Assembly: GCA_921293015.1 (NCBI GenBank)
Contig: OV121092.1
Location: 31,875,764-31,939,763, forward strand
DNA length: 64,000 bases
Direction: 5' to 3'
Source of the DNA: Phorcus lineatus
Lineage: Eukaryota > Mollusca > Gastropoda > Trochida > Trochidae
The notes beneath the pieces were generated by a model. The model did not search any database and was not told where the DNA came from. It saw nothing but the letters and a program-made list of their open reading frames with translations. A program made the translations under genes and the position numbers. Below are positions 49,590 through 61,170 of this stretch, one piece after another (position 1 is the stretch's first letter; the number at the start of each line of letters is the position of its first letter).

Positions 49590-50065
49590 TTAAAGAGCCA
49601 CTCCGTGATTTTCGTAACATATTATTTACTTTTCATACGAACCTAAATGTCATATGTGGTGATAAAAAATCAAAACATCTGAACTTTTCATGCCCAAAAG
49701 ACATATATATGACAAATACTGGTTTTCTATGAAAATCTAAAAACAGCCTTATGAATGTACAGAGGTGTAGATATCACGCCCAATACACATGGATACTAGT
49801 TATATAACCTCAAAAACACTATCAACTCCTAACTGCCCTCCTGGCTGTTTAGATAAGTCTCCAAAATTACGTTTGACTATTTGACGCGCGCCACTGTCCG
49901 GTTGTCGATCATAATTGCGACGTTCTACCTTCATGTTGTCACTGTACAAAAACAATTAACTTTAAAATGTTTCTCTTTCGTAACAGTCGATACTTCGCGA
50001 TCAAATGACACCAATGATTAATTTTGGCATATATGACTCCAACAACTCACGGAGTGGCTCTTTAA
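49590..50065 (-). mobile_element. TTAA-ended foldback MITE, copy 2
   Basis: Ends TTAAAGAGCCACTCCGTGA and TCACGGAGTGGCTCTTTAA. The interior is the reverse orientation of copy 1 at 23529, and it closely matches copy 3 (TTTGACGCGCGCCACTGTCCG present in both, shown here in part). It lies about 165 bases past the stop codon of gene F and may contribute to its 3' flank. Confidence 0.85.
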
Positions 50066-50230
50066 CTATCCTTCGTCACATGAGGTTAGTATCAATAAAT
50101 AAGTATCACATTGATACATTGATACAATGACACATCTTCAATTTCAGAATCACAATCATAACTATAATTATTTAATATTGAAAAACAGGTCAATGAAGAA
50201 AAATCCATGACACTATTGACGTCAAAATTG

Positions 50231-51135
50231 TTAAAATAGTTCGTCAAACATAAGAAGATTTGGAAAACCAAGTTGTTCTGAATATGATTCTTGCCTGACT
50301 GATGGGTTTCTAGGTATCGTAGCATGCTGCATGATAAGCTGTTGCACTTGGTTTTGAAGCTGTTGCATAAGGACTTGCAAAGGGTCTTGGATATGCGATG
50401 CCCTAGTTTGGGGTTGATATAATGCGCCTCTATTCATGTACTGTAAATTGTTGTTGTACTGTGGCTGTCGATTGTAATATTGTGGTTGTTGATTGTAATA
50501 CTGCGGCTGTTGATTGTAATATTGCGGCTGTCGGTTGTTATATTGCGGCTGTTGATTGTAATATTGCGGCTGTTGATTGTAAAACGGTGGCTGTTGATTG
50601 AAATATTGTGGCTGCTGCCTTTGCCAATCAGTCCTACGTGGAATGTACGGGGTTGGTAGTGGGAGAGGGGTTGTTACAATACTCGCTGCTGGTGATGATG
50701 GTTGATTTGTTGATTCAGCTGCTGTGGCTGTTGCTGTGACAGAGTCTGTTGTTGTGCTAACAGAAACAGGATTAGGACCTGTGGTAGTCCTGTCATTAGC
50801 AGAGGGAAGAGAGGTAGAATCGATGGTTGTTGATTCTGAGGATGGCGAATCAGATCGGGAGTCGGTTCCATTGGCAAGGTTCGCATCAGTTGTAGTCACC
50901 TCGTTTGGGGGAAAGGCTTGATCAGGAGAACCAGTTGCCCTTGATTTGTCGTCGTCATCGTCATCCTGTGATGTAGGATTAATCTTAGGAGTAGTGCTCG
51001 GGTCGGTTACGGAAGGATTTTCCGATGTTATGACTGGAGCCGTAGTAGTATCAGTATCGGGAAGATTGTTTGTATTTTCTGAAGTCGTTGTGGTGATATT
51101 GTTCTCTCCTATAGGAACACCGGCTTCTCCAATTG
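50231..51135 (-). CDS. Gene F: terminal exon of a Thr/Ser/Asp-rich, Gln-Pro-Tyr-Tyr-Asn repeat protein
   Basis: Acceptor ...ACTTTTGTCTAG precedes CAATTGGAGAAG; in phase 1 the exon gives 301 residues with no stop until 50231-50233. Order: Thr/Ser/Asn-rich start (ENNITTTTSENTNN), six Asp then Lys (SQDDDDDDKSRATG), a second Ser/Thr part, then about nine copies of Q-P-Q-Y-Y-N-Q (50440-50610), a Gln-rich helix (LQVLMQQLQNQVQQLIMQ) and the tail NLLMFDELF. No cysteine is visible. The signal exon was not located. An ATG-to-stop view would miss the first 80 residues because there is no upstream ATG in the exon. It is similar to genes D and E; a secreted, disordered, possibly Tyr-cross-linked protein is inferred. 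Confidence 0.78.
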
Positions 51136-51305
51136 CTAGACAAAAGTAAACAAAATGGTATAAGACTTGAGCTTTATTCGAACGATGTACGTATGATTGA
51201 TTTGTTGATAGGTTAAGATCGTATGTAAAACTTTGCCTCTATCTTCAATATCACAATGATACCGTTTAAATGTACGAAGAGCAATCTGCTGTATTTAGGT
51301 ATACA

Positions 51306-51382
51306 ATGTTCAATGCCCTGCTTGCCTTCATCGTGTTTCTCTCAGTTTCGTGTGACTTTCCTTACATTCATCCTGTCTCAGG
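51306..51382 (+). CDS. Candidate signal-peptide exon, gene unknown
   Basis: The 77 nt from the ATG read MFNALLAFIVFLSVSCDFPY then IHPVSG, a good signal peptide, and end at GG before GTAAGA (phase 2). A TATTTAG acceptor lies just upstream (about 51297). All the other genes use phase 1, and I found no matching phase-2 exon downstream, so this may be a relic or the start of an unrelated gene. Confidence 0.4.
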
Positions 51383-51830
51383 GTAAGACGTATTGCTGAC
51401 GCTCCATTCTTCTTACCCTGGGTATATGCTCGATTCTAAGTAACTTCATTGTTTATTTTTATAGGCGATATTAGGAGCACCAAGGGCTACAATATTTCAC
51501 ATCTTTCACAGTGGTACTGAATGTAACAACAGCTTGCTTGTAGGACCTAGATTGTTTTCGAGGCGATATGCGCGATTTAGTTAGCTGATGGTACAGTCAA
51601 TGCTTCTAGCATGAGGGTTTGAATACCGCGAGGTGATCGACCTGATACAGTTAAAGACTTTACACTATTGCAGATAGTGAGATAATATAACAACGCTACA
51701 ACATCAGGGGTTGTTAAGAGCATCGCGTAATCGACAAAAAGTTTCGTGTAATTGTAGGACAATATACAAATATGTCAATGGTTGTATGTAACAATTATGC
51801 GCAAACGAACAAAAATGTTGTTAATTTCAG

Positions 51831-51932
51831 ATTATTATGACTGTCAAAAGATACACCCACCTTTACAGTTTGATGATACCAACATCAGCATTGTGAATAT
51901 TGTAGCGAGAATCATCGTTGATGCTGCAAAAG
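51831..51932 (+). CDS. Candidate isolated phase 1-1 exon
   Basis: The 102-nt segment sits between acceptor TTAATTTCAG and donor GTATTT. Only phase 1 is open, reading DYYDCQKIHPPLQFDDTNIS then IVNIVARIIVDAAKG. It fits the phase rule of the cluster but not the phase-2 signal exon at 51306. Confidence 0.3.
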
Positions 51933-52729
51933 GTATTTTTCCGATTCTAGTACAAACAAATCAATTTAATACAAATCAATACAAACTTTAACATTAAATA
52001 TCACACATATGCCACAAAAGCAATGGCGATATGATTTTGTAAATGAAAAAAAAGGATTTATATACGTCCTTTTAAGAAGAAGAAACACATTGCGGCTTGA
52101 ACGAAATTAATTTTTTTTATAAAAAGCTATTTCAAAGATGAATTAAATCAAAACTCATTCTATTCTTATATAGGTTGAAATATCTATTTTAAACCTATCA
52201 GTCCAAATGTTTATTGAAATCAACAAAAACATCAAAACACGTTTATAATGTGTCGACGAATCATTTTTTGACACAAAGTAATCTTACCTCAAGTAAAACG
52301 TGTTTATGCTTCTTATGACTAGCGCCTTTTAAAAAGATAAACTTGCTTTAAGATATGATGTAATTATAACAAGTGTCTAGGTTATGTCAAAGTACTGTAC
52401 ACATGTGTATGTATTGTATTTGATTTATAGCTTTCATCTTTACAATGCACTGTTATAAAGCACATGTCCTTAACGAGAAAAGATTATTTAGATAACGTTT
52501 AGCCTCTTATATCATTTGTCATGTTTTATTGTAAAAATGTATGCTCAGGGTCAAAGTTTTATTATGTTTCTTTCAAATTAACATGACATTGAAAACAGCA
52601 TTATTCAAAAGATTAATACAAGCGACACAACTAGTACAATGACAATGACGTCATATCTGTATTATAAATCCCTTGATATTATCTTGTTTGGTAATAATAA
52701 GAAATAATGTCGATATCTATATGATTCAT

Positions 52730-53010
52730 TTTACACGTACTCATATATGCTCAAAGCACTACATACACCATTATCATTGGTAAATTGTACTTTAATAGCG
52801 CTCAGCGAGTATATAGGTCCACACATTTTGTTTGTAGGTACCCGTTTTAACAGCTGGGTGGACTGAGTGCAATGAGGAAGAAGTGCCTTTCCGAGAGACA
52901 CAGCACAGCATGGGCCCAAGGTCATAAGATGTTATGTCTCCACCGGGATTCAAACCCGAGCATGTGATGTGTGAGACCAACATGCTTACCTCTTAACCAA
53001 TGTATTCCAG
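52730..53010 (-). mobile_element. tRNA-derived SINE, copy 2
   Basis: It shares GGTGGACTGAGTGCAATG...AGAAGTGCC with the other copies. Its right end on the minus strand has a B-box-like GGGTTTGAATCCCGG and upstream TTAAGAGGTAAGCATG, so the RNA polymerase III head is at the high-coordinate side. Confidence 0.75.
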
Positions 53011-54137
53011 GCGGTAATGGTTAGCTATTTTGCCTTAGAGTAACAGATTCTTTTGTTTTGAAAATGATCATTGACTTGGAATCGTACCTGAAACATTGAG
53101 ATCATCAACGGTTTCAATATGATGTTACATAAAACTAGTCTATAAGTTGCTAATTGACCCTGTCATTTCAACAGCATCTATTTGTGCTAAACAAAATTGG
53201 AATATACTTGTCCTTTAATAATGAGCAAACGTAAGCAGTAGTTTTGCAACAAATTTGTATTTTCTGAGGCGTGGAGATTTCTGGTGAGCTTTCATAATAT
53301 GATATGGCAATGCATTAAAAGAATTCAAATGGTTCAGTTTAACTTTTCAATAGTTCGGAAGCATACAGTTATTTTCGCCATTGCACTAAGTGTGTTCCCA
53401 ATACAGCGACAAGATTTTTTTTTATTACAGGGAGAACTAAATGACGTGATTCCACATCAGTGTATGATTACATTGTAGTTACTCAAATTCCTCATATGGT
53501 TCTTCTTAAATTTAATGTATAATAATAAACTAAAATATAAATTTAATATATATTTTCAATCTAGAGGCCTATACTAAAGAGATAGACAATAACGTCAATA
53601 AACGACTGTCATATACCACCAATTTTGGAAAATGACATTGCATATTCATCGAAAATATATCCAAACAACAAGTGGTTTCAACTTGACGGATTCCTAATTT
53701 CTCAAAAAAGCTTTCTATGTGCAAGTGAAAAATAATTATTGACTAAAGAGATTATGCTTTTTATATTTGTTCTTGGTATGTGAAAGCCTGTGATTTTTTT
53801 TGCATGATGAAGCCAAACGATGATTTTTTAATTTAAATAATATTTCAATCATAGCTTGAAAAGACAAACACATTGTCTTCGATATGTGCTTTTTGTTTGT
53901 GTCAACAAAGCATGTTATATTCATGTTAACATAACAGTCGAGTGAACATGCATGTTAAGAAACAGCTGCAATTTATTTATTCAACTAATACTTCACTTTG
54001 TTTTAAACATTAAATGTAAATGTCAACTTAAAAGGAATGTTATTTACAAAATAATAAGGGTCGGAATTAAAGGAAAAAATAACTGCTTGTATGCTGAAAA
54101 CGTCTCGATAACATGAAAAGCTGATTTGTGTGTAGGA

Positions 54138-54216
54138 TATAAACAAGCTTCGTGAGTAATTTGCGACTACAGATGACATTTTATTGAAATTGTATCACTT
54201 CTCTCTCATTGAAACT
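54138..54216 (+). promoter_or_regulatory. Gene G TATA box and untranslated first exon
   Basis: TATAAA at 54138-54143 is followed about 30 bases later by the likely start; the exon contains GATGACATTTTATTGAAATT (54172-54191) and ends at 54216 before donor GTAAGT. A second copy of the GATGACATTTT box with a TATA-like TATATA lies at 56805-56885. Confidence 0.6.
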
Positions 54217-54841
54217 GTAAGTATCTCAACATTTTTATTTTGTAATAGACATTTCTGATTATTATAAATATTGAAGCCATTTTACATCAAACTTTTTTCT
54301 ATATTTATACAATAATTTTATCAGTTATAATTACTGATTTAAAATACATTAGTCTATAAGATGCTATTTGTGAACACTTTTTGTTTTGCTACATATGTTG
54401 CGTACTTTTCAAATAAAAAAAAAATTCATAGATAGCCAAAATCTGTTTTGATAAAATGAAACTTGTCATGATCGAAAAAAATCAGATGTTTACACATTAC
54501 TGATAGGGTGTTATTAATCAACAACAATGATAATTATGTAAATGATAAAACTCAGGGTTAAAGTAAAAATTATCATCGACAAACTAACTGTGAGATCAAA
54601 CGTAATACTCATTATATTGTTTGTCTTATATGCATGTACCGATAGTAGCTCTGTTTAAAACTGCATCGGATAGGAAACTCATGGATGAGGGAATTCTCCT
54701 CTCCGTTTCAATTCTCTGTACTACTTTTTAATATAAAGTTTATAGATTACTTTCAAAAACCTTTCAATGTAGTTATTGAATCAACGTGTGTATGGTCTCC
54801 GAAATATTTTTTGATTGTTTTCAGTTACATGTGTTTCGAAA

Positions 54842-56107
54842 ATGAACTTCTTTACAACACTAGTTCTTCTAAGTTTATTTCTCGTCTCATTCACAGGTAA
54901 GCATTGTTTAAAAAATTGAGAGTAAATCAATTATTGTTTACAATTGTATTTATATTGATATAGATACATTTATGTGGTACCTGGATTATTGAGTTAAAGA
55001 GCCACTCCCTGATTTTCCTAACATATTATTTACCTTTGATACGAACCTAAATGTGATATGTGGTGATATAAAATCAAAATATCTGTAGATACAGAGGTGT
55101 AGATATCACGTCCAATAGACATGGATACTTGTTATATAACCTAACAAACACTATCAACTCCTAACTGCCCTCCTGGCTGTTTTTGATATGTCTCCAAAAT
55201 TACGTTTGACTATTTGACGCGCGCCACTGTCCGTTTTTCGATCATAATTGCGACGTTCTGCCTTCATAATTATTGTCACTGTAAAAAAATCAACAAGCTT
55301 TAAAATGTGTCTTTTTTGTTACAGTCTATACTTCGCGATCAAATGACACCATTAATTAAGTTTGGCATACATAGCTCAAACAGCTCACGGAGTGGCTCTT
55401 TAATAGTTTACAAAGGCTTTACAATTCTATGGAGCTGTGTTTTAATAACTTCCCTAAGGTAGCTTAATTCATAAAATGGAAACCTCTTGTTTAATACGTC
55501 CACATGTAAGGTTAAAGACTTAGTAGCATGACTGTTTGATATCAAAGTTATTTGTTCGTTCAGCGACGCCAATTCAAAAGTAATAATTTTCATATAATGG
55601 TAAGTTCGTGCGTCGGGAAAACTAGAAGTGATATACACGCAAACAAAAATCTCATTGACAGAACACATACATAAACATGTTATTTCGGCTTAATCATGGG
55701 ACTGGCATTATTGAGAGCTAACAAGCCCTTCATGCAAAGAGTGTTTTGATTGGCTGAAATTACGCCGTAATTCTGTGTTGTATTTTTCGCCGTTTGGGAA
55801 TCTCCGATAGGGGCGTGAAGGGCTCATTATAGAACAACGTTTAGCGTTAGTTTTTGTCATACCCTACCTTTGTTGGGAGAGAATGCAAAACCTTTTCCCT
55901 TGACATTCTTTAACATATTTTTGAACAAATTCAGTTATCTTCTCCTATCATACAGGTACCAATGGGTATTACAACCAGAATTCGGCGAAGAATAGACCAA
56001 GTTCAAATTCCTTTAAGGATCGACGCCAACCGTTGCACAATCAGCATTTCAGAGTTAACCCGTTCTACGCCTTGTTTTTAGAAGACTTGTTGGAAATGAT
56101 GAATTAA
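54842..56107 (+). CDS. Gene G: small secreted Asn/Arg-rich protein
   Basis: The signal exon is 54825-54896 with ATG at 54842 (MNFFTTLVLLSLFLVSFTG, phase 1) and the terminal exon 55956-56107; total 68 residues. The mature peptide begins TNGYYNQNSAKNRPSSNS, is basic and hydrophilic (KDRRQPLHNQHFR), and ends NPFYALFLEDLLEMMN. It has the same two-coding-exon plan and tail type as D, E and I but without the long repeat body, so it may be a minimal member of the family. There are no cysteines, so a classic cysteine-knot peptide is unlikely. The poly(A) signal ATTAAA is at 56163. The intron holds a MITE copy (54994-55403). Confidence 0.78.
54994..55403 (-). mobile_element. TTAA-ended foldback MITE, copy 3
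   Basis: Ends TTAAAGAGCCACTCCCTGA and TCACGGAGTGGCTCTTTAA (one mismatch between arms). It has the same orientation as copy 2 but about 65 bp shorter, with an internal deletion near 55088 where copy 2 has the ACTTTTCATG...AAAACAGCC segment. It is inside the gene G intron. Confidence 0.85.
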
Positions 56108-56162
56108 ACAATCCTTGTGAAATCATTATAAATATGCATATTTGGATATCGAGTTTGATGAT

Positions 56163-56168
56163 ATTAAA
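56163..56168 (+). terminator. Polyadenylation signal of gene G
   Basis: ATTAAA lies 56 bases after the stop. Confidence 0.45.
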
Positions 56169-56804
56169 TTTATAAAGCTTTGTTATTCGTTTTTGTTTTT
56201 GATTTGTGTTTTTCCAGAAAATAATGTAACAACAAAGCTCACTGAAAAAGGACATTTGTTTTCTCCTTTATATCTTAAATCATGTATTAACTGTTTACAT
56301 TAGAAAAAAAAAAGATTTTAAATCCTTTATTTTTTACTTGTGATGAATGCATTTCCATGCATTTTTTGAGAACATTGCAAAAGATTTATGAATGGCCAAC
56401 ATATTAACGTTGTCACATGGCTAAAAGGTCACATAGCTGCTCGCGATAATTGATGATCATCACAACTTTGGAAATAAAACAACCTAAGTCAAACAAAAGT
56501 CTCGCCACCGAATTCTGAGGAACCCCTTGTCAGAATCTGTCCGACAGACGTCAATCTTTATAGAAATATAGCATTAAATCTTTGATGTATTTTGGCAGTT
56601 TTTTGTCACCGAATTGTTTCAGTGCGAACAGTTTGAATGGATATGCTAAGGAGAAAAAGACCATGATATATTTGTCTCATCAAGACTGAAATCAATTTAC
56701 CTTAGACCACCGTCAACATTTTCTCTAATTTAAGTAATGGTCGGCCTTTGCCATTGATCGGTTTACCAGGGGTATGGGCAGGTGGAGTCGAAATTGCTCG
56801 TTGG

Positions 56805-56885
56805 ATATATACTGACCACTCAAATCAAACTAAATATCATATTGCAGAATATACTGATTGATGACATTTTCTTGAAATTGTATCA
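56805..56885 (+). promoter_or_regulatory. Orphan copy of the gene G promoter/first exon
   Basis: A TATA-like TATATAC (56805) is followed by a box GATGACATTTTCTTGAAATT extending to GTATCA (56860-56885), which matches the gene G first exon over 26 bases with one difference. No donor and no downstream signal exon are visible, so it looks like the remnant of a tandem duplication. Confidence 0.45.
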
Positions 56886-57146
56886 ACTTGTCAAAATTTT
56901 AGTTTTCATAATAAACAGTTTTGGTCAAACCATGGCCATTCATGTATGACCAGTGTCAATGCAGGTTTCACACGATTACTGAAACAGCCATGGCGTAACG
57001 TAAAAAAACATCTGAGATTTCCCTAAGATTTTTCTTCAAATAAAAGCATGCAAACCCTATATATTTACAACGTGATAAATAGTTGGAAATGTAAAGCTTT
57101 ATTCCGGTAAATTTCTCGTCACTTATAATACTTCAATACTTGTATA

Positions 57147-57152
57147 TTTATT
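57147..57152 (-). terminator. Polyadenylation signal of gene H
   Basis: Minus-strand AATAAA lies about 165 bases after the stop; another is at about 57098. Confidence 0.4.
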
Positions 57153-57316
57153 CAATATGTATGCGAATCGTTGAACAATTGATACTGAATATAATGAGAC
57201 AAGATCACTGGACATTGGGCAGTTCTCAGTTCGATTTGATTTTAATGAGAGTTTGAGGAACATGATCGCCCTCGTCAGGAATGTTAATGTAATCATCGCA
57301 TTCCTTGTAAACGTGT

Positions 57317-60300
57317 TTAAGGAAAAATCTCAGTGTCTAGCAATCGTTCATAAAGATACCGTGTAAGTAATGCACGGGAAAATGGGGACAGCTGGTCCGT
57401 TGCAGAGGGTGTTGGACCTGTATAGAGACTCTGTTGAGGCTGTTGGTTGAGGCTGGGAGATTCCACACCGGGAACAATATATCGACTTCCGGTGATCCAG
57501 GGCAAGTATGCAGAATAGAACCAGGATGCAGCACTTCCTGACGGCAATTGTCCTAGGTAACGTCGATAGTCGGTGGTGATCAATGGGTTCTGATAAGTCT
57601 CTGATTGTTGAGCTTTCTGAGGAACTCTCATGCTTTCATTGTTCATTAGGTTTGTCTGGATATGTACCTGCTTGGAAATAACTTCAGGATTTCCAAGTGT
57701 CTTTGAAGAAGATTGAATTCTCACACTGCCATTATTTCTGTTGATGCTTTCTAAAATGTTAATGAGTTTCTTATTTTGCGTTGTCTCACTTCTCAGTGTT
57801 GAGTGGGTTGTCCAATTGGTTACGACGTGTGTATCATTCCAGCTGCTATTTTTCTTTGATGACAAGGATAGCGTTTCAGATGTGTGTATATTCCCACTGT
57901 TCGGGGACCTTTCTGATGTCAGCTCATTCTCTGTGTTCATTACAGATTCTGTTGTTACATCTATATGAGGCTCTTGGGTGGTTATTTCTGCTTTCTCTAG
58001 AGCTTGCGAATCTATGATGTGTCCAAGTCTCTGATCTGTTGTCACGTCAACTGGAGATGACGTCGAAGGCTCCTCAAGGTCAAGGATACCAAATAATCTC
58101 TTCAGATGCGTTGTCACTCCTGGGGGAATTTCTGGTCCTGAAACTGATTCACAAAATACAAATTAATGTAAAGCAACGTATCTTTTAATCAAGATTGAAC
58201 CAGGAAACCAGTGTTCACTTTAATAACCTTTTTCTAAAATACATACATTCGTTTACAGTATTTAGATATATGAAGTGCACATATAAGTTAAAAAGAATTA
58301 AGACAAAGCATTTTTTTTAAATGAGCGTACCATGATCTTCCCTACCACAAATGATTAAAAGAATGTTCACATAATAATGGTCCAAGTTGTTTTTGCTTGA
58401 TGTGTGGTTATATAATTATTATAATAGTAAATTTTGTATTATCTTATATTCAGTGGAGAAGATTTACAGAAATACTTATTTTCAAAAACGTGTTATGGCC
58501 TTTTAAAGGCTCGTTTTAATCGATATTTATGTCTCGCAATCGATAACTTTTGTTTTTGTTTTGTTTATAAGGTATTATTATTTCCCCACGAAATGACCTT
58601 TAAAGCGTTTCAATGTTTAAGATAAGCCTGAATGTCTACAGAATATAGTTCATACTTTGCTACAATGTTCAATTTCAAAGCACAGCATTTTGTATATTAT
58701 AGCTAAAAAATATCCCCCGACGAAACGTAAGGTTAGAGGGGACGTTGAATATCCAGTCAGCATGATGAAGGTGCTACTTCATGGGGAATTGTACTTCTTA
58801 ATTGGATATATTATTACAACCTAGGGACCCGCAGGATTCTTTATAAAAATAATACAATTGAAGAATTTCCAATAATAGTGAGCTGAGGTTCAAATTGTAC
58901 ACTCAGGTTACAGATTGAGCAAGAATCATTGGATGACTGACATTTGAAATATACGTTGTAGACTTTTATTTTCAACAAAATAAAAGTGCCCCGAATGTTA
59001 TTCTCAAAACATAGAACCCCAAGCACCACCTTCCCAATTAACATTGGACATGTTTTTTTACGACTCTCAGCAACGACACTCAGGAATAATCTGCCTCTGC
59101 ACATGAATAATTCTAATAATGAGATGTCGTCGTATTTCTATATACCTTGTTGAATAAGTTGGGGAGACATTCGTTTTCACCTTTTTACACCATAGATCAA
59201 CAGTATTTTTTCTGCTATCATCTTTTGCAGTTATTTCACTAACGTTTTTTTGTTCTTCTTCTTACCGAGTATTGTTTAGGTGCATATTATCCTACCAGTA
59301 CATAAAACGTCCATCATTATTCATTTCGTGCTTTCTAAAATCTTTTATCAAATCTTTCTGACACTTTGCATGTGTGTTACCCCTACACTGACGTGGAGCC
59401 TTTTTGAGATTTTCCGATTTTTTGAAATTGTATTCTTTACGGTTTCCATGGTAACAAAACCCGTTATGGGAGCAGAGTGGTTTATTTAAAGTTTTTGTTT
59501 CATGATTATTAAGTTTTTTTACAAATTATGGAGGACTTATGGAATATGTCATTTTCTGATTTTATTATTCGTTGATACGCCACCAGCATCAACAATCCTG
59601 AACGTTTTCAATTGGTTAAAGGCCACTGTGATTTACACTAACATACCCATATAATAATAATAATAATAATAACAATAACGCGCTTATATCCATGACAAAT
59701 CATGCTCAAAGCGCCATGAGTATTATTACCCTGGAGGGATAGTACTTTCGGTGCTGCAGATTAACAAGCGCTCCGCGCGACCGTACAGGTCCCCCTTGTT
59801 CAGGTACCCATTTGTACAGCTGGGTGAACTGAGTGCAAAGTGGATGAAGTGTCTTGCCCAGGGACACAACACAGGATGAGACCCAAGTCACAAATTTTTG
59901 GAGTCTCTACCGCGATTCGAACCCGGGTCTCTGGCGTGAGAGGCAAGCAAGCTAACCACTACACCACTGTGCTCCACATAGCTAATTTACATTTTGGCAT
60001 GAGAACGTTATGTTCACACCTCTGGTTAGACACGTTCAGCTTCAGAAGTTATGTTTTTAATGATTAAAAAGATTATTAAAAGATTATTATTCTTACCATA
60101 TTCTTTTGGAATAAATCTTTCTATTTCCCGCACCGCCGTTCCAATGAAAGAAGATATTCCCTTTTGAAGGTTTCCATTAACACCAATATGCATGGCGTTT
60201 CCGTCTTTCGTCAACACTACGAGTAGAAAATCATTCGTGAGTTATAAACTAACCCAGAATATATTCATGACACAATCTATTTATTACTATATTATTTACT

Positions 60301-60761
60301 ACATTTTCTATTATTCGTTCTGTCATTATTTCACGTGCAGAAATGTGTTAAATGCCATTATCTTAACCGCGTTTTTCCAGTATATATAAGATATATATGT
60401 AACTCCTATCAGCTCATTTAAGCTTGTTTTTATGTTACAGAAATTGATAACATTCTTTAGTTGGTTTGACCGAGTAGGTCTTCATTCATGACGTATAAAA
60501 TAACAATAATTTTTAACTAGATTGACGAATGACATCAAACGTAATTTGAAAACATTCTTAAGCTTTTTATAAGTATTTTAATATGCATGTTGAGCGCTAT
60601 TCACTCCTTGCTGTTAGACTTAAAATATAGAAACATTAAATTTATTTTGTTGTGATTGAAAGTTGGCCATGACAGATAATGAACTCACCTAGAGTTACGA
60701 GAAATATGTGCCACTGAACGAGTGTCAATAGCACCATTACTCTGTTCATGGAACCCATCAT
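57317..60761 (-). CDS. Gene H: secreted Ser/Thr/Glu-rich protein
   Basis: Three coding exons, all joined in phase 1: 60689-60761 (signal MMGSMNRVMVLLTLVQWHIF then LVTL), 60097-60216 and 57317-58137; total 337 residues. The middle exon (120 nt) encodes VLTKDGNAMHIGVNGNLQKG then ISSFIGTAVREIERFI, a short amphipathic region, unlike the repeats elsewhere. The last exon starts GPEIPPGVTTHLKRLFGILD and is Ser/Thr/Glu/Asn-rich with scattered Gln, without clear repeats. It then has a Pro/Tyr part (YLPWITGSRYIVPGV) and the tail RYLYERLLDTEIFP. There are no cysteines. An untranslated first exon probably ends at 61132 (donor GTAAGCT). An extracellular role is inferred from the signal peptide and neighbours. 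A SINE lies in the second intron. Confidence 0.8.
59680..59978 (-). mobile_element. tRNA-derived SINE, copy 3 (best preserved)
   Basis: On the minus strand it begins GGAGCACAGTGGTGTAGTGG then TTAGC (A box) and GGGTTCGAATCGCGG (B box), a tRNA-like pol III promoter. The middle conserved block is CTGGGCAAGACACTTCATCC, and the tail runs into an ATT/TTA repeat at 59654-59690. It lies in an intron of gene H. Confidence 0.85.
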
Positions 60762-61131
60762 CTTCACTTGCCTCTGAAAAATACCATTTTCAACTGTAAA
60801 GTGTTTGATCTTATGAATCTTATGAATAATAGTAATATATCTCTTGATCAACGAACATCTAAAACAACAACAAAAAACTGTAAAAACAATTGAAAAATTA
60901 ATTATAAAAATCAAATGGCCACAAAACCGCTAGCGATGTCTACCCTGATAAAATAACGATCGTTTTGATAGAGTTCATTACAGCAATTACAATTATTTCC
61001 ATTACATGTGTCGTTATTGTAAATGAGTTTTCAGTTGTTTTACATTCATTGTGAAGGGTTTAACATTATCCTGAAACTCCATACATCTTGAATTAAAATT
61101 GTAAATTTGTCAAATCTATTTCTTAGCTTAC

Positions 61132-61170
61132 CTTTATCCAAGGTTGCAATGTCGAATGTTTACAAAACTC
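61132..61170 (-). promoter_or_regulatory. Candidate untranslated first exon of gene H
   Basis: The minus strand reads ...CAACCTTGGATAAAG then donor GTAAGCT. The 5' end is uncertain; no TATA box is obvious. Confidence 0.4.

Larger units (their letters stand above)
51136..54130. other. Stretch between genes F and G
   Basis: This should hold the signal exon of F, which I did not find; a minus-strand donor near 52290 (ACTTGAG before GTAAGATT) could end its UTR exon. Two plus-strand exon candidates (51306-51382 and 51831-51932) and a SINE (52730-53010) are here. A weak tRNA-like segment lies at about 51565-51640 (GGGTTTGAATACC box). The rest is AT-rich and looks empty. Confidence 0.4.

Noticed and set aside
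51565-51640. tRNA-like segment (GATATGCGCGATTTAGTTAG... GGGTTTGAATACC)
   Set aside because: A box and stem pairing are too poor for a functional tRNA; at best a decayed SINE head.
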